A stretch of 64,000 bases of DNA from Paraburkholderia haematera (GCF_905220975.1 NZ_CAJNBK010000011.1:62001-126000), one strand, 5' to 3'; numbered from the stretch's first letter, positions 41,259-50,279 are shown. The notes: generated from the sequence alone by a model not told the origin. Translations and numbers: made by a program.

Positions 41259-42257
41259 ATGAAACGAAGAATTTTCCTCACGCTGGCAGCAGCGGCGGCG
41301 GGTGTGCTCTTCAACGCGCCGGTGGCGCAAGCCGCGGATCCGGTCAAGATCGGTTTCCTCGTGAAGCAGCCGGAAGAGCCATGGTTCCAGGACGAGTGGA
41401 AGTTCGCGGAAATGGCCGCCAAGGAGAAGGGCTTCACGCTGGTGAAGATCGGTGCGCCGTCGGGCGAGAAGGTGATGAGCGCTATCGACAACCTGTCGGC
41501 TCAGAAAGCGCAAGGCTTTGTGATCTGCACGCCTGACGTCAAGCTCGGACCGGGCATCGTCGCCAAGGCGAAGGCCGACGGCCTGAAGATGATGACGGTC
41601 GACGACCGCCTCGTCGACGGCGCGGGCAAGCCGATCGCCTCGGTGCCGCATATGGGCATCTCGGCGTACAACATCGGCAAGCAGGTGGGTGACGGCCTGG
41701 CTGCGGAAATCAAGAAGCGCGGCTGGGACATGAAGGACGTCGGCGCGATCGACGTGACCTACAACCAGTTGCCCACCGCAGTTGACCGCACCACCGGTGC
41801 AACCGCTGCGCTCGTCGCCGCCGGTTTCCCGAAGGCCAACGTGATTGAAGCGCCGCAAGCGAAGACCGACACGGAAAACGCCTTCAACGCAGCCAACATC
41901 GCGTTCACCAAGAACCCGCAGTTCAAGCACTGGGTGGCTTACGCGCTGAACGACGAAGGCGTGCTCGGCGCCGTGCGCGCAGCGGAAGGCCGCGGCTTCA
42001 AGGCGGACAACATGATCGGTATCGGCATCGGCGGTTCGGAATCGGCATTGAACGAGTTCAAGAAGCCGACGCCGACCGGCTTCTTCGGCACGGTCATCAT
42101 CAGCCCGAAGCGTCACGGCGAAGAAACCTCGACGCTCATGTACGACTGGATCACGCAAGGCAAGGAACCGCCGATGCTTACGCTGACGAGCGGCATGCTG
42201 GCCACGCGTGACAACGTCGCCGATGTGCGCCAGAAGATGGGCCTCGCGGCAAATTAA
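41259..42257 (+). CDS. araF: Periplasmic arabinose/galactose-type sugar-binding protein
   Basis: The substrate-binding component of an AraFGH-type ABC importer. The 332-residue protein has a signal peptide (MKRRIFLTLAAAAAGVLF to about residue 24, cleavage after AQA). The mature start VKIGFLVKQPEEPWFQDEWKF is almost the E. coli AraF sequence. GFVICTPDVKLG and NDEGVLGAVRAAEGRGF also fit. E. coli AraF binds L-arabinose, D-fucose and D-galactose. ATG 41259 has AGGAG about 9 bases upstream. A stable hairpin follows the stop, which would let this gene be expressed above araG. Confidence 0.92.
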   Translation: MKRRIFLTLAAAAAGVLFNAPVAQAADPVKIGFLVKQPEEPWFQDEWKFAEMAAKEKGFTLVKIGAPSGEKVMSAIDNLSAQKAQGFVICTPDVKLGPGIVAKAKADGLKMMTVDDRLVDGAGKPIASVPHMGISAYNIGKQVGDGLAAEIKKRGWDMKDVGAIDVTYNQLPTAVDRTTGATAALVAAGFPKANVIEAPQAKTDTENAFNAANIAFTKNPQFKHWVAYALNDEGVLGAVRAAEGRGFKADNMIGIGIGGSESALNEFKKPTPTGFFGTVIISPKRHGEETSTLMYDWITQGKEPPMLTLTSGMLATRDNVADVRQKMGLAAN

Positions 42258-42291
42258 GCGGTTTGATTCAGCACGCGGTGACATGAAGTGA

Positions 42292-42335
42292 ATTGCCGGC
42301 GCGTCGTTTCTCCAAGGATTGGGCGCGCCGGCAAT
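42292..42335 (+). promoter_or_regulatory. Intercistronic stem-loop after araF
   Basis: ATTGCCGGCGCG (42292-42303) pairs perfectly with CGCGCCGGCAAT (42324-42335) across a 20-base loop, 35 bases past the araF stop. No T-run follows, so it is more like an mRNA 3'-stabilising structure than a terminator. Such elements are common between binding-protein and ABC genes. Confidence 0.6.
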
Positions 42336-42430
42336 AGCAATAGAAGATGAGCAGTTGAGACAGGCCACGCTTTGCGCCCATGCGGCGCCAAAGAAGCACG
42401 GTTCACACGAAGCAGCAATTAATTGCATGG

Positions 42431-42464
42431 GACCGGAGTAAGTGTTGAAGCACTCACTCCGGTC
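42431..42464 (+). promoter_or_regulatory. Hairpin directly upstream of the araG ribosome-binding site
   Basis: GACCGGAGTAAGTG (42431-42444) pairs with CACTCACTCCGGTC (42451-42464) with one mismatch around TTGAAG. It ends 6 bases before the GGAGG of araG. It could limit or insulate araG translation, or be a DNA operator. Confidence 0.5.
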
Positions 42465-42479
42465 GACAAAGGAGGCGAA

Positions 42480-44015
42480 GTGTCAGCGACGCTACGTTTT
42501 GACAATATCGGCAAAGTCTTTCCAGGCGTGCGCGCGCTCGACGGTGTGTCCTTCGACGTCAACGTCGGCCAGGTGCACGGCCTGATGGGCGAAAACGGCG
42601 CAGGGAAATCGACCCTGCTGAAGATTCTCGGCGGTGAATACCAGCCCGACTCCGGTCGCGTGATGATCGATGGTAACGAGGTGCGCTTTTCGAGCGCGGC
42701 GTCGTCGATCGCGGCGGGGATCGCGGTGATTCACCAGGAACTGCAATACGTGCCCGATCTGACGGTCGCGGAAAACCTGTTGCTCGGTCAGTTGCCGAAC
42801 TCACTTGGCTGGGTCAACAAGCGCGAGGCAAAACGCTTCGTGAGTGAACGCCTCGAAGCGATGGGCGTGGCGCTCGATCCAAACGCGAAGCTGAGGAAGC
42901 TCTCGATCGCGCAACGGCAGATGGTGGAAATCTGCAAGGCGCTGCTGCGCAACGCGCGTGTGATCGCACTGGATGAACCGACCAGCTCGCTGTCGCATCG
43001 CGAGACCGAAGTGCTGTTCAAGCTGGTGCGCGATCTGCGTGCCGACAACCGCGCGATGATCTACATCTCGCACCGCATGGACGAGATCTACGAGCTCTGC
43101 GACGCCTGCACGATTTTCCGCGACGGCCGCAAGATCGCCTCGCATCCGACGCTCGAAGGCGTGTCGCGCGACACCATCGTGAGCGAGATGGTGGGACGTG
43201 AAATCGCCGACATCTATAACTATTCAGCGCGTCCGCTGGGTGACGTGCGCTTCGCGGCGAAAGCGATCGAAGGCCATGCGCTCGCGCAACCGGCCAGCTT
43301 CGAAGTGCGGCGCGGCGAGATTCTCGGCTTCTTCGGTCTGGTGGGCGCGGGCCGCAGCGAACTGATGCACCTCGTGTACGGCGCCGATCACAAGAAGGGC
43401 GGCGAAATCGTGCTCGACGGCAAGCCGATCAAGGTGCGCAGTGCGGGTGAGGCGATCAGGCACGGCATCGTGCTGTGCCCGGAAGACCGCAAGGAAGAGG
43501 GCATTGTCGCGATGGCGACCGTGTCGGAGAACATCAATATCAGTTGCCGCCGTCACTATCTGCGCGCGGGGATGTTCCTCGACCGCAAGAAGGAAGCGGA
43601 AACCGCCGACCGTTTTATCAAGCTGCTGAAGATCAAGACGCCGAGCCGCCGCCAGAAAATTCGCTTCCTGTCGGGTGGTAACCAGCAGAAGGCGATTCTG
43701 TCGCGCTGGCTCGCCGAACCGGATCTGAAAGTGGTGATTCTCGACGAACCGACGCGCGGGATCGACGTCGGTGCGAAGCACGAGATCTATAACGTGATTT
43801 ATCAGCTCGCCGAGCGCGGCTGCGCGATCGTGATGATTTCGTCGGAATTGCCGGAGGTGCTCGGTGTGTCCGACCGGATCGTCGTGATGCGTCAGGGCCG
43901 GATTTCCGGTGAGCTGTCGCGCAAGGAAGCAACGGAACAAGCGGTGTTGGGCCTCGCGTTGCCGCAAAGCTCGACCGCGCTGCCCGGAACCGCAGCCACC
44001 GAGCAAGCGGCCTGA
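42480..44015 (+). CDS. araG: ABC importer ATP-binding protein, AraG-type
   Basis: The double-ATPase subunit of the AraFGH importer, 511 residues against 504 in E. coli. The first cassette has Walker A GENGAGKSTLL (about 37-47), signature LSIAQRQMVEI and Walker B VIALDEPTSSL. The second has the relaxed Walker A VGAGRSELMH, signature FLSGGNQQKAIL and VVILDEPTRGIDVG. The frame is open from TTG 42423. GTG 42480 is preferred because GGAGG lies just before it and a hairpin occupies 42431-42464. araH follows 54 bases later. Confidence 0.94.
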   Translation: MSATLRFDNIGKVFPGVRALDGVSFDVNVGQVHGLMGENGAGKSTLLKILGGEYQPDSGRVMIDGNEVRFSSAASSIAAGIAVIHQELQYVPDLTVAENLLLGQLPNSLGWVNKREAKRFVSERLEAMGVALDPNAKLRKLSIAQRQMVEICKALLRNARVIALDEPTSSLSHRETEVLFKLVRDLRADNRAMIYISHRMDEIYELCDACTIFRDGRKIASHPTLEGVSRDTIVSEMVGREIADIYNYSARPLGDVRFAAKAIEGHALAQPASFEVRRGEILGFFGLVGAGRSELMHLVYGADHKKGGEIVLDGKPIKVRSAGEAIRHGIVLCPEDRKEEGIVAMATVSENINISCRRHYLRAGMFLDRKKEAETADRFIKLLKIKTPSRRQKIRFLSGGNQQKAILSRWLAEPDLKVVILDEPTRGIDVGAKHEIYNVIYQLAERGCAIVMISSELPEVLGVSDRIVVMRQGRISGELSRKEATEQAVLGLALPQSSTALPGTAATEQAA

Positions 44016-44069
44016 ACATTATTTGGACGAAAGTCCGGCAACCCGTGGGGAACGGGAGGAGTCTTCAAA

Positions 44070-45086
44070 ATGCAAGCCAGAGAAAACCTCGCGCAACAAG
44101 CCGCGAAAAGCGCGGCCGAAGCGCTGATTCCGCAGTCGAACGACAAGGCGAAATGGTGGCAGCAGATCACCGAGTACAGCCTGATTCTGATCTTCGTCGT
44201 GATGTTCATCACGATGTCGCTGACGGTCGATCACTTCTTTTCGATCGAGAACATGCTTGGCCTCGCGCTGTCGATTTCGCAGATCGGCATGGTCGCGTGC
44301 ACGATGATGTTCTGCCTGGCCTCGCGCGATTTCGACTTGTCGGTGGGCTCGACGGTCGCGTTCGCGGGCGTGCTTTGCGCGATGGTTCTCAACGCAACCG
44401 GTAACACGTTCATTGCGATCATCGCCGCGGTGGCGGCAGGCGCTGTGATCGGTTTCGTCAACGGCGCGGTGATCGCGTATCTGCGCATCAACGCGCTGAT
44501 TACGACGCTCGCGACGATGGAAATCGTCCGCGGTCTCGGCTTTATCGTGTCGCACGGGCAGGCCGTGGGCGTGTCGTCGGATACGTTTATCGCGCTGGGC
44601 GGTTTGAGCTTCTTCGGCGTTTCGCTGCCGATCTGGGTCACGCTGTTGTGCTTCATCGTGTTCGGCGTGATGCTCAATCAGACCGTGTACGGTCGCAATA
44701 CGCTGGCCATCGGCGGTAATCCGGAAGCCTCGCGGCTTGCCGGTATCAACGTCGAACGCACGCGCGTTTATATCTTCCTGATTCAGGGCGCAGTTACTGC
44801 GCTGGCCGGTGTGATTCTGGCTTCGCGGATTACGTCGGGTCAGCCGAATGCGGCGGAAGGCTTCGAGCTGAACGTGATTTCGGCGTGCGTGCTGGGCGGC
44901 GTGTCGCTGCTCGGCGGTCGCGCGACGATTTCCGGTGTCGTGATCGGCGTGCTGATCATGGGCACGGTCGAGAACGTGATGAACCTGATGAACATCGACG
45001 CGTTCTATCAGTACCTCGTACGCGGCGCGATTCTGCTTGCCGCCGTGCTGCTCGACCAGTTGAAGAACCGCGGCTCACGGGACTAA
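44070..45086 (+). CDS. araH: ABC importer permease, AraH-type
   Basis: The membrane channel of the sugar importer. The 338-residue protein has a soluble N-terminus of about 35 residues and then 8-10 hydrophobic helices. The family segments include MMFCLASRDFDLSVGSTVAFAG (about 78-99) and the cytoplasmic ATPase-contact loop NTLAIGGNPEASRLAGINVERT (about 210-231). GGRATISGVVIGVLIMGTVENVMNLM lies near 283-308. These fit the AraH/RbsC branch. GGGAGGAG lies 10 bases before the ATG. araF, araG and araH are in the usual order. Confidence 0.95.
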   Translation: MQARENLAQQAAKSAAEALIPQSNDKAKWWQQITEYSLILIFVVMFITMSLTVDHFFSIENMLGLALSISQIGMVACTMMFCLASRDFDLSVGSTVAFAGVLCAMVLNATGNTFIAIIAAVAAGAVIGFVNGAVIAYLRINALITTLATMEIVRGLGFIVSHGQAVGVSSDTFIALGGLSFFGVSLPIWVTLLCFIVFGVMLNQTVYGRNTLAIGGNPEASRLAGINVERTRVYIFLIQGAVTALAGVILASRITSGQPNAAEGFELNVISACVLGGVSLLGGRATISGVVIGVLIMGTVENVMNLMNIDAFYQYLVRGAILLAAVLLDQLKNRGSRD

Positions 45087-45150
45087 ATCCGCGACCCGAG
45101 TCGCGACTCAGTTCGCGACTTACTCACTTTGCTCTTAAAGGAATCGAACG

Positions 45151-45951
45151 ATGTCGTCTCCGGCCAATGCAAACGACCGTCTCGCGGATAACACGTTTGC
45201 CCGCTATCCGAGTCTCGTCGACCGAACCGTGTTGATTACGGGCGGCGCGACCGGTATCGGCGCGTCGTTCGTCGAGCATTTCGCGGCGCAGGGCGCGCGC
45301 GTCGCGTTCTTCGATATCGACGCGGCCGCGGGCGAAGTGCTCGCCGACGAGCTCGGCGATTCGAAACACAAACCGCTGTTTTTGCCTTGCGATCTGACCG
45401 ACGTCGACGCGCTGCAAAAAGCGATCGCCGACGTGAAGGCCGCGCTCGGCCCGATTCAGGTGCTGGTGAACAACGCGGCGAACGACAAACGCCACACGAT
45501 CGGCGAAGTGACGCGCGAGTCTTTCGACGCCGGCATCGCGGTGAATATCCGTCATCAGTTCTTCGCGGCGCAAGCGGTGATGGAAGACATGAAAGCCGCC
45601 AACAGCGGCTCGATCATCAACCTCGGCTCGATCAGCTGGATGCTGAAGAACGGCGGCTATCCGGTGTATGTGATGTCGAAATCGGCGGTGCAGGGTTTGA
45701 CGCGGGGTCTCGCGCGCGACCTCGGTCACTTCAATATCCGCGTCAATACGCTGGTGCCGGGCTGGGTGATGACGGAAAAGCAGAAGCGTTTGTGGCTCGA
45801 CGACGCGGGCCGCCGCTCGATCAAGGAAGGCCAGTGCATCGACGCTGAACTGCAACCCGCCGATCTCGCCCGCATGGCGTTGTTTCTCGCCGCCGACGAC
45901 AGCCGGATGATCACCGCGCAGGACATCGTCGTCGACGGAGGCTGGGCGTGA
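45151..45951 (+). CDS. SDR-family aldose dehydrogenase (second)
   Basis: A 266-residue short-chain dehydrogenase. The cofactor loop is ITGGATGIGASFVEHF (29-44), with an aspartate at the end of strand 2 (FFDIDAAAG) that favours NAD. The catalytic region has INLGSISWMLKNGGYPVYVMSKSA (Ser, Tyr, Lys). It resembles rhizobial galactose 1-dehydrogenases and sits directly before the lactonase gene, overlapping it by GTGA. Oxidation of an aldose to its lactone is therefore the best guess. D-galactose or L-arabinose are both possible. Confidence 0.85.
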   Translation: MSSPANANDRLADNTFARYPSLVDRTVLITGGATGIGASFVEHFAAQGARVAFFDIDAAAGEVLADELGDSKHKPLFLPCDLTDVDALQKAIADVKAALGPIQVLVNNAANDKRHTIGEVTRESFDAGIAVNIRHQFFAAQAVMEDMKAANSGSIINLGSISWMLKNGGYPVYVMSKSAVQGLTRGLARDLGHFNIRVNTLVPGWVMTEKQKRLWLDDAGRRSIKEGQCIDAELQPADLARMALFLAADDSRMITAQDIVVDGGWA

Positions 45952-46880
45952 GTGCGGGTTTGCGCGCACATAGCGCGGCGCTGCTGCTCGACACGAAATG
46001 CACGCTCGGCGAAGGCGCGACGTGGTGCGCGGAGACCGGCCGCTTCTACTGGACCGATATCGAAGGCGCGCGCCTGTGGCGCTATGACCCGAGCGAAGGG
46101 GGCAGCACGTCCTGGCGCATGCCGGAGCGGCTCGCCACGTTTGCGCTGTGCGCCAATCCGCGCTATCTGCTGCTTGGATTGGCGACCCATCTGGCGTTCT
46201 TCGATCTGGCAACCGGCGAGACGCAGCGTATCGCCGACGTCGAACCTGGTTTGAATACGCGCGTGAACGATGGCCGCTGCGACCGTCAGGGGCGTTTCGT
46301 GTTCGGTACGAAAGACGAAGGCTCGCCGCTGCAGGCGGTTGGCGGGTTTTATCGCCTGAATCACGATTTGTCGCTGGAGCGTTTGCCGCTGCCCGCGCCT
46401 GCGATCTCGAACAGCATCGCGTTCAGCCCTGACGGCGCGACAATGTACTACTGCGATTCGCCGACGCGTGAAATTCGTGTCTGCGACTATCGCGCGGACG
46501 GCAGCATCGCCAACGACCGCGTGTTCACGACATTGACCGACGCGACCGGCGAGCCCGACGGCTCGACCATCGACCGCGACGGTGGATTGTGGAACGCGCA
46601 ATGGGGTGGCAGGCGAGTGGTGCGATATGGCCCCGACGGCGTGGAAACCGAGCGCGTCGATGTGCCGACCGCGCAGCCGAGTTGCGTTGCGTTTGGCGGT
46701 CCGCCAAGCGGACTTCCCGCGCAGGGCTTCGTGGAATTGGACACGCTATACATCACGAGCGCACGCATCGATCTCGACGCAAGCGCGCTCGCGAGCGATT
46801 CGCATGCGGGCGGCGTGTTTATCGCAACGCCCGGGCGACAAGGTTTGCCGGAGCCGGTGTTTCAAGGCGCGCCCGCCTAG
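45948..46880 (+). CDS. SMP-30/gluconolactonase/LRE-family sugar lactonase
   Basis: A 310-residue six-bladed beta-propeller lactonase. Metal-site residues are visible in LGEGATWCAETGRFYWTDIEG (Glu, about 18-38), NDGRCDRQGRFVFGTKDE (Asn/Asp, about 106-123), ISNSIAFSPDGATMYYCDS (about 150-168) and GEPDGSTIDRDGGLW (about 203-217). It would hydrolyse the lactone made by the adjacent dehydrogenase to the aldonate. GTG 45948 overlaps the previous stop. Enzymes of this branch act on arabinono- and galactonolactone. Confidence 0.9.
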   Translation: MSAGLRAHSAALLLDTKCTLGEGATWCAETGRFYWTDIEGARLWRYDPSEGGSTSWRMPERLATFALCANPRYLLLGLATHLAFFDLATGETQRIADVEPGLNTRVNDGRCDRQGRFVFGTKDEGSPLQAVGGFYRLNHDLSLERLPLPAPAISNSIAFSPDGATMYYCDSPTREIRVCDYRADGSIANDRVFTTLTDATGEPDGSTIDRDGGLWNAQWGGRRVVRYGPDGVETERVDVPTAQPSCVAFGGPPSGLPAQGFVELDTLYITSARIDLDASALASDSHAGGVFIATPGRQGLPEPVFQGAPA

Positions 46881-47089
46881 CGCAAAATGACGCAGCTCGG
46901 CGTCGAGGCGGCAGCAGCGGGTAGTCGAGCCGTGATTGAGAAAGTGCATCAGGCGTTGATGTCGCAAAACCAGTGGCAGCAAATCGGCAGCATGCAGTTC
47001 GGACCCAGAGGCGAGCGGTTCAAAAAATTCGCCCAACACCATCCGTCAGCAATGACGGCAATGTCCCACGCCTCTCGATGGAGCCAGAT

Positions 47090-48139
47090 ATGACTGTTGC
47101 GAATCCTGTTTCCGCTTCTTCGCAAAGCCGACGCGCGCGACTCAACGCGGCGGCCAATCCGGTGCTTCCGGGTCCCAGTACGTCAGCGGTTGCGGTCGGT
47201 GAAACGAGTGGCGGCGAGCTTGCATGCGTCACGCTGGCCAACGCGCATTTGCGCCTCGACGTCGCGCCGACGCTCGGCGGCGGCGTCACCCGTTTCGACT
47301 GGCGCAACGACGGCGCGCTCACGCCGATCTTCCGGCGCTGCCGCAATGTCGCGGCCGATACCCAGCCGAACCAGCTAGCCTGCTATCCGCTGCTGCCGTA
47401 TTCGAACCGGATTGGCGGCGGTCATTTCAATGTGGCGGGGCGCCGTGTCGAGGTGCCGCAGAATCGCGCCGACGAACCCCTGCCGATTCATGGCGACGGT
47501 TGGCTCTCCGCCTGGCAGGTGGCGGAGTCGGACCGGGAGAATGTCCGGCTGACGCTCGATCGCCGTGACGGCAAACCGTACGCTTTCCACGCATCGCAAA
47601 CTTATGCGCTGGACGGCCCCGCGCTCGTCATTACGCTGGAAATCGAGAACGCCGGCCGCGAGGCGCTGCCTTTCGGGTTGGGCGTGCATCCTTTTTTCGT
47701 GCGCGACGGGCACACCGAACTGTCCGCGGCGGCCGGCGGCCTGTGGCTCTCCGGTGATGACTGGCTGCCGGTGCGTCACGTGCCGGCGCCGCCCGCGTGG
47801 CAATTCGGCGTGGCGTATCCGCTGCCGGAAACCATCGTCAATCACGCGTTCACGGGCTGGAGCGGGCAGGCAGCGGTGGTGTGGCCGAAGCGTCGCCTGT
47901 CGCTGAATATTGCCGCCGACACCGACTACTACGTGCTGTACACGCCACCGGGTGAAGACTTCTTCTGCTTCGAGCCGGTCGATCACCCGATCAACGCGAT
48001 GAATCTGGCGGGCGGCGCGTGCGAGAACGGCATGACGATGCTGGGACGCGGCGAGCGCCTGACGCGCACGTTCCGCTTCAGCGTCGAGCGCACCGGTTTG
48101 CGCTCGATGCCGGGTGCGCGTGGCACGCGGCGGCAGTAG
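47090..48139 (+). CDS. Aldose 1-epimerase (galactose mutarotase family)
   Basis: Interconverts alpha and beta anomers of an aldose, helping supply the anomer used by the dehydrogenase. The 349-residue protein has a variable N-terminus of about 45 residues, then LACYPLLPYSNRIGGG (about 99-114), PIHGDGWLSAW (catalytic-His region, about 132-142), LPFGLGVHPFFVR (about 197-209) and EDFFCFEPVDHPINAMN with the catalytic Glu near 288. ATG 47090 has GGAG 6 bases upstream. It closes the sugar cluster, 209 bases after the lactonase. Confidence 0.9.
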   Translation: MTVANPVSASSQSRRARLNAAANPVLPGPSTSAVAVGETSGGELACVTLANAHLRLDVAPTLGGGVTRFDWRNDGALTPIFRRCRNVAADTQPNQLACYPLLPYSNRIGGGHFNVAGRRVEVPQNRADEPLPIHGDGWLSAWQVAESDRENVRLTLDRRDGKPYAFHASQTYALDGPALVITLEIENAGREALPFGLGVHPFFVRDGHTELSAAAGGLWLSGDDWLPVRHVPAPPAWQFGVAYPLPETIVNHAFTGWSGQAAVVWPKRRLSLNIAADTDYYVLYTPPGEDFFCFEPVDHPINAMNLAGGACENGMTMLGRGERLTRTFRFSVERTGLRSMPGARGTRRQ

Positions 48140-48275
48140 CCGCTGAGCCGGGCGGAGCGGCACGACGTACCCGTCACGCTCGGGCCCGAGCCGGTATGAC
48201 GCTTGACCGCGGTCTGCCGCGCAGGACGGGTAAAATACGCGTCTCTTCCGTTATTGGCTCGCCGCGAGACCCACC

Positions 48276-49091
48276 ATGTCCAATTTCATCCAGACACTCA
48301 ACGACGCCTGGCAGCGCACGAATTCGCTGCTGTGTGTCGGCCTCGATCCCGAGCCCAACAAATTCCCGGGCGCGCTCGCGGGCCGTCCCGAAGCGATTTT
48401 CGACTTCTGCCGCACCATCGTCGATGCGACCGCGCCGTATGCGTCGTCGTTCAAACCGCAAATCGCGTACTTCGCCGCTCATCGCGCGGAAGACCAGCTC
48501 GAGCAACTGATCGCGCACATTCATGCGAACCATCCGGGCCTGCCGGTGATTCTGGACGCGAAGCGCGGCGATATCGGCAGCACCGCCGAGCAATACGCGC
48601 GCGAGGCGTTCGAGCGCTATCAGGCGGATGCGGTGACGGTGAATCCCTATATGGGCTTCGACTCGATCGAGCCGTATCTGGAGCACGCGGGCAAGGGCGT
48701 GATCGTGCTCTGCCGGACCTCGAACGCGGGCGGCTCGGATCTGCAGTTTCTGGAGACGGGTGGGCGTCCGCTGTATCAGGTCGTCGCGCAACTGGCGGCG
48801 GACAAGTGGAACGCGAGCGGCCAACTGGGCCTCGTGGTCGGCGCGACCTTCCCGAAAGAGATTGAAGTGGTGCGTGGAATCGTCGGCGATATGCCGCTGC
48901 TGATTCCGGGCATCGGCGCGCAAGGCGGCGATGTTCAGGCGACGGTCAATGCCGGCCGCACGGCGAACGGCGCAGGCATGCTGATCAACTCGTCGCGGGC
49001 GATTAGTTACGCCAGCAAGGACGACGATTTCGCCGAGGCCGCAGCAAAAGCCGCCATGGAAACGCGTGACCGGATCAATGCGTTCCGGTGA
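48276..49091 (+). CDS. pyrF: Orotidine 5'-phosphate decarboxylase (type 2)
   Basis: Makes UMP from OMP, the last step of de novo pyrimidine synthesis. At 271 residues it belongs to the long subfamily. CVGLDPEPNKFP (20-31) and the catalytic VILDAKRGDIGSTA (91-104, Asp-Lys-x-x-Asp) are clear. Late motifs include NPYMGFDSIEPYL, TSNAGGSDLQFLE and LIPGIGAQGGDV. A TAAAAT -10-like hexamer precedes it at about 48231. It is monocistronic by appearance, with a weak hairpin just after. Confidence 0.95.
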   Translation: MSNFIQTLNDAWQRTNSLLCVGLDPEPNKFPGALAGRPEAIFDFCRTIVDATAPYASSFKPQIAYFAAHRAEDQLEQLIAHIHANHPGLPVILDAKRGDIGSTAEQYAREAFERYQADAVTVNPYMGFDSIEPYLEHAGKGVIVLCRTSNAGGSDLQFLETGGRPLYQVVAQLAADKWNASGQLGLVVGATFPKEIEVVRGIVGDMPLLIPGIGAQGGDVQATVNAGRTANGAGMLINSSRAISYASKDDDFAEAAAKAAMETRDRINAFR

Positions 49092-49100
49092 TGGAGGACG

Positions 49101-49122
49101 GCCGTCGTGAGCGACGGCCTTT
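49101..49122 (+). terminator. Possible weak terminator after pyrF
   Basis: GCCGTCG (49101-49107) pairs with CGACGGC (49112-49118) around TGAG, followed by only three T. It is 10 bases past the pyrF stop. It may alternatively work with the leftward cupin gene. Confidence 0.4.
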
Positions 49123-49224
49123 GAATCGGTTTCTGCTTTTGTTCGGCTGGGCCAACTTGCCCGAACTGTCGCTTTTGTCGAGGCCGGTCAGGCAACCTGC
49201 CCCAACTGCGTCTGTGCAGACGGG

Positions 49225-49746
49225 CTAAGCGCCTGGTCCCAGCCGCTCAATCAACGCTGCGTGCTGCGGATGTCGCGCCTTCAGTGCCTCGACATCCGCC
49301 AGTTCGAACTCGCTGAATTCGAAACCCGGCGCCACCGTGCAGCCCACTAGCGCGAACGTTGCTGGGTTCGCGCATTCCGCGGCAAACCACAGACCCGCAG
49401 GCACCACTGCCTGAAACACGGCATCCGGATGCGTCAGCGCATTGCCCAACTTATGCGTAATCAGCGAGCCCGCTTCGTCGAGTACGTGGACGTTCAGCGG
49501 CTCGCCGGCATAGAAATGCCAGACCTCGTCGGATTTAATCCGATGCCACGCCGAATGCGCGCCGTCACAGAGCAGGTAGTAGATCGCGGTGGACGCCGAG
49601 TGCGACTGCGTTGAACCGTCGTCGCGACGGACGGCCTCGGCGGACCGATACGTCTCGCTGAAAAATCCACCTTCCGGATGCGGCTTCAGATCGAAGCGGC
49701 GGATCAACGCGTCTTTGGCTGCGGGTGAAGTAGACGTGGTGGGCAT
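49225..49746 (-). CDS. Cupin family protein (DUF985 type)
   Basis: A 173-residue cupin_5/DUF985 protein. The N-terminus LIRRFDLKPHPEGGFFSETYRS (15-36) is the family hallmark. Conserved metal-type residues occur in AWHRIKSDEVWHFYAGEPL (about 65-83) and in GLWFAAE. Its reaction is not established; relatives have been compared with sugar-nucleotide epimerase-like cupins. It is the last gene of a leftward run thiL-pgpA-cinA-cupin, 32 bases after the CinA-type gene. Confidence 0.85.
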   Translation of the reverse strand: MPTTSTSPAAKDALIRRFDLKPHPEGGFFSETYRSAEAVRRDDGSTQSHSASTAIYYLLCDGAHSAWHRIKSDEVWHFYAGEPLNVHVLDEAGSLITHKLGNALTHPDAVFQAVVPAGLWFAAECANPATFALVGCTVAPGFEFSEFELADVEALKARHPQHAALIERLGPGA

Positions 49747-49778
49747 CGTGGGCGGCGCCTCAGGTTTTGAACCGGGGG

Positions 49779-50279
49779 TTAATGTTCGCGCTCGTCGAGC
49801 AGGGCCAGCACGCCGCGCAATGCGTGCGCGGCGGCCTGCACGCGGATCTTTTCGCGGTCGCCCTTGAAGGTCTTGGTCTCCACCGACGTATGCAGCCGAT
49901 TGCTCCAGCCGAATGAAACCATGCCGACCGGCTTGGTTTCAGTGCCGCCGCCCGGGCCGGCAACGCCGGTAATCGCGACGGACACCTGCGCGCGACTGTT
50001 GCGCAGCGCGCCCTCGGCCATCGCGCGTGCGACTTGCTCGCTGACCGCGCCGTGCTTTTCGATCAGGTCGGCTGGCACGCCGATCATTTCGGACTTCGCC
50101 TGATTCGAATAGGTGACGAAGCCGCGTTCGAACCAGCCGCTGCTGCCGGAAATATCGGTGATCGCGGTCGCTACCATGCCGCCTGTGCAGGATTCTGCGG
50201 TGACGAGCATCAGGCGCTCGTCGCGCAGGCGGTTGCTCACGCGAATCGCGAGCTGGTGAACCACGGAATCGGTAGGCAT
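49779..50279 (-). CDS. pncC: CinA-family nicotinamide-nucleotide amidohydrolase
   Basis: Deamidates NMN to nicotinate mononucleotide in pyridine-nucleotide recycling. The 166-residue protein is the stand-alone C-terminal CinA domain. It has LVTAESCTGGMVATAITDISGSS (24-46, with the catalytic Ser/Lys region), VTYSNQAKSEMIGV and the VSVAITGVAGPGGGTETKPVG loop (about 98-118). The N-terminal domain of full CinA is absent, as in E. coli PncC/YgaD. It lies in a leftward run 84 bases after pgpA. Confidence 0.9.
   Translation of the reverse strand: MPTDSVVHQLAIRVSNRLRDERLMLVTAESCTGGMVATAITDISGSSGWFERGFVTYSNQAKSEMIGVPADLIEKHGAVSEQVARAMAEGALRNSRAQVSVAITGVAGPGGGTETKPVGMVSFGWSNRLHTSVETKTFKGDREKIRVQAAAHALRGVLALLDEREH

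Noticed and set aside
42423..42479. TTG 42423 as the araG start
   Set aside because: It would place a strong hairpin inside the coding region; GTG 42480 has a GGAGG immediately upstream and fits the family length.
46887..47093. 68-codon frame that exactly fills the gap between the lactonase and epimerase genes and overlaps the latter by ATGA
   Set aside because: No ribosome-binding site, weaker third-position GC than its neighbours and no family match; kept only as a weak possibility.
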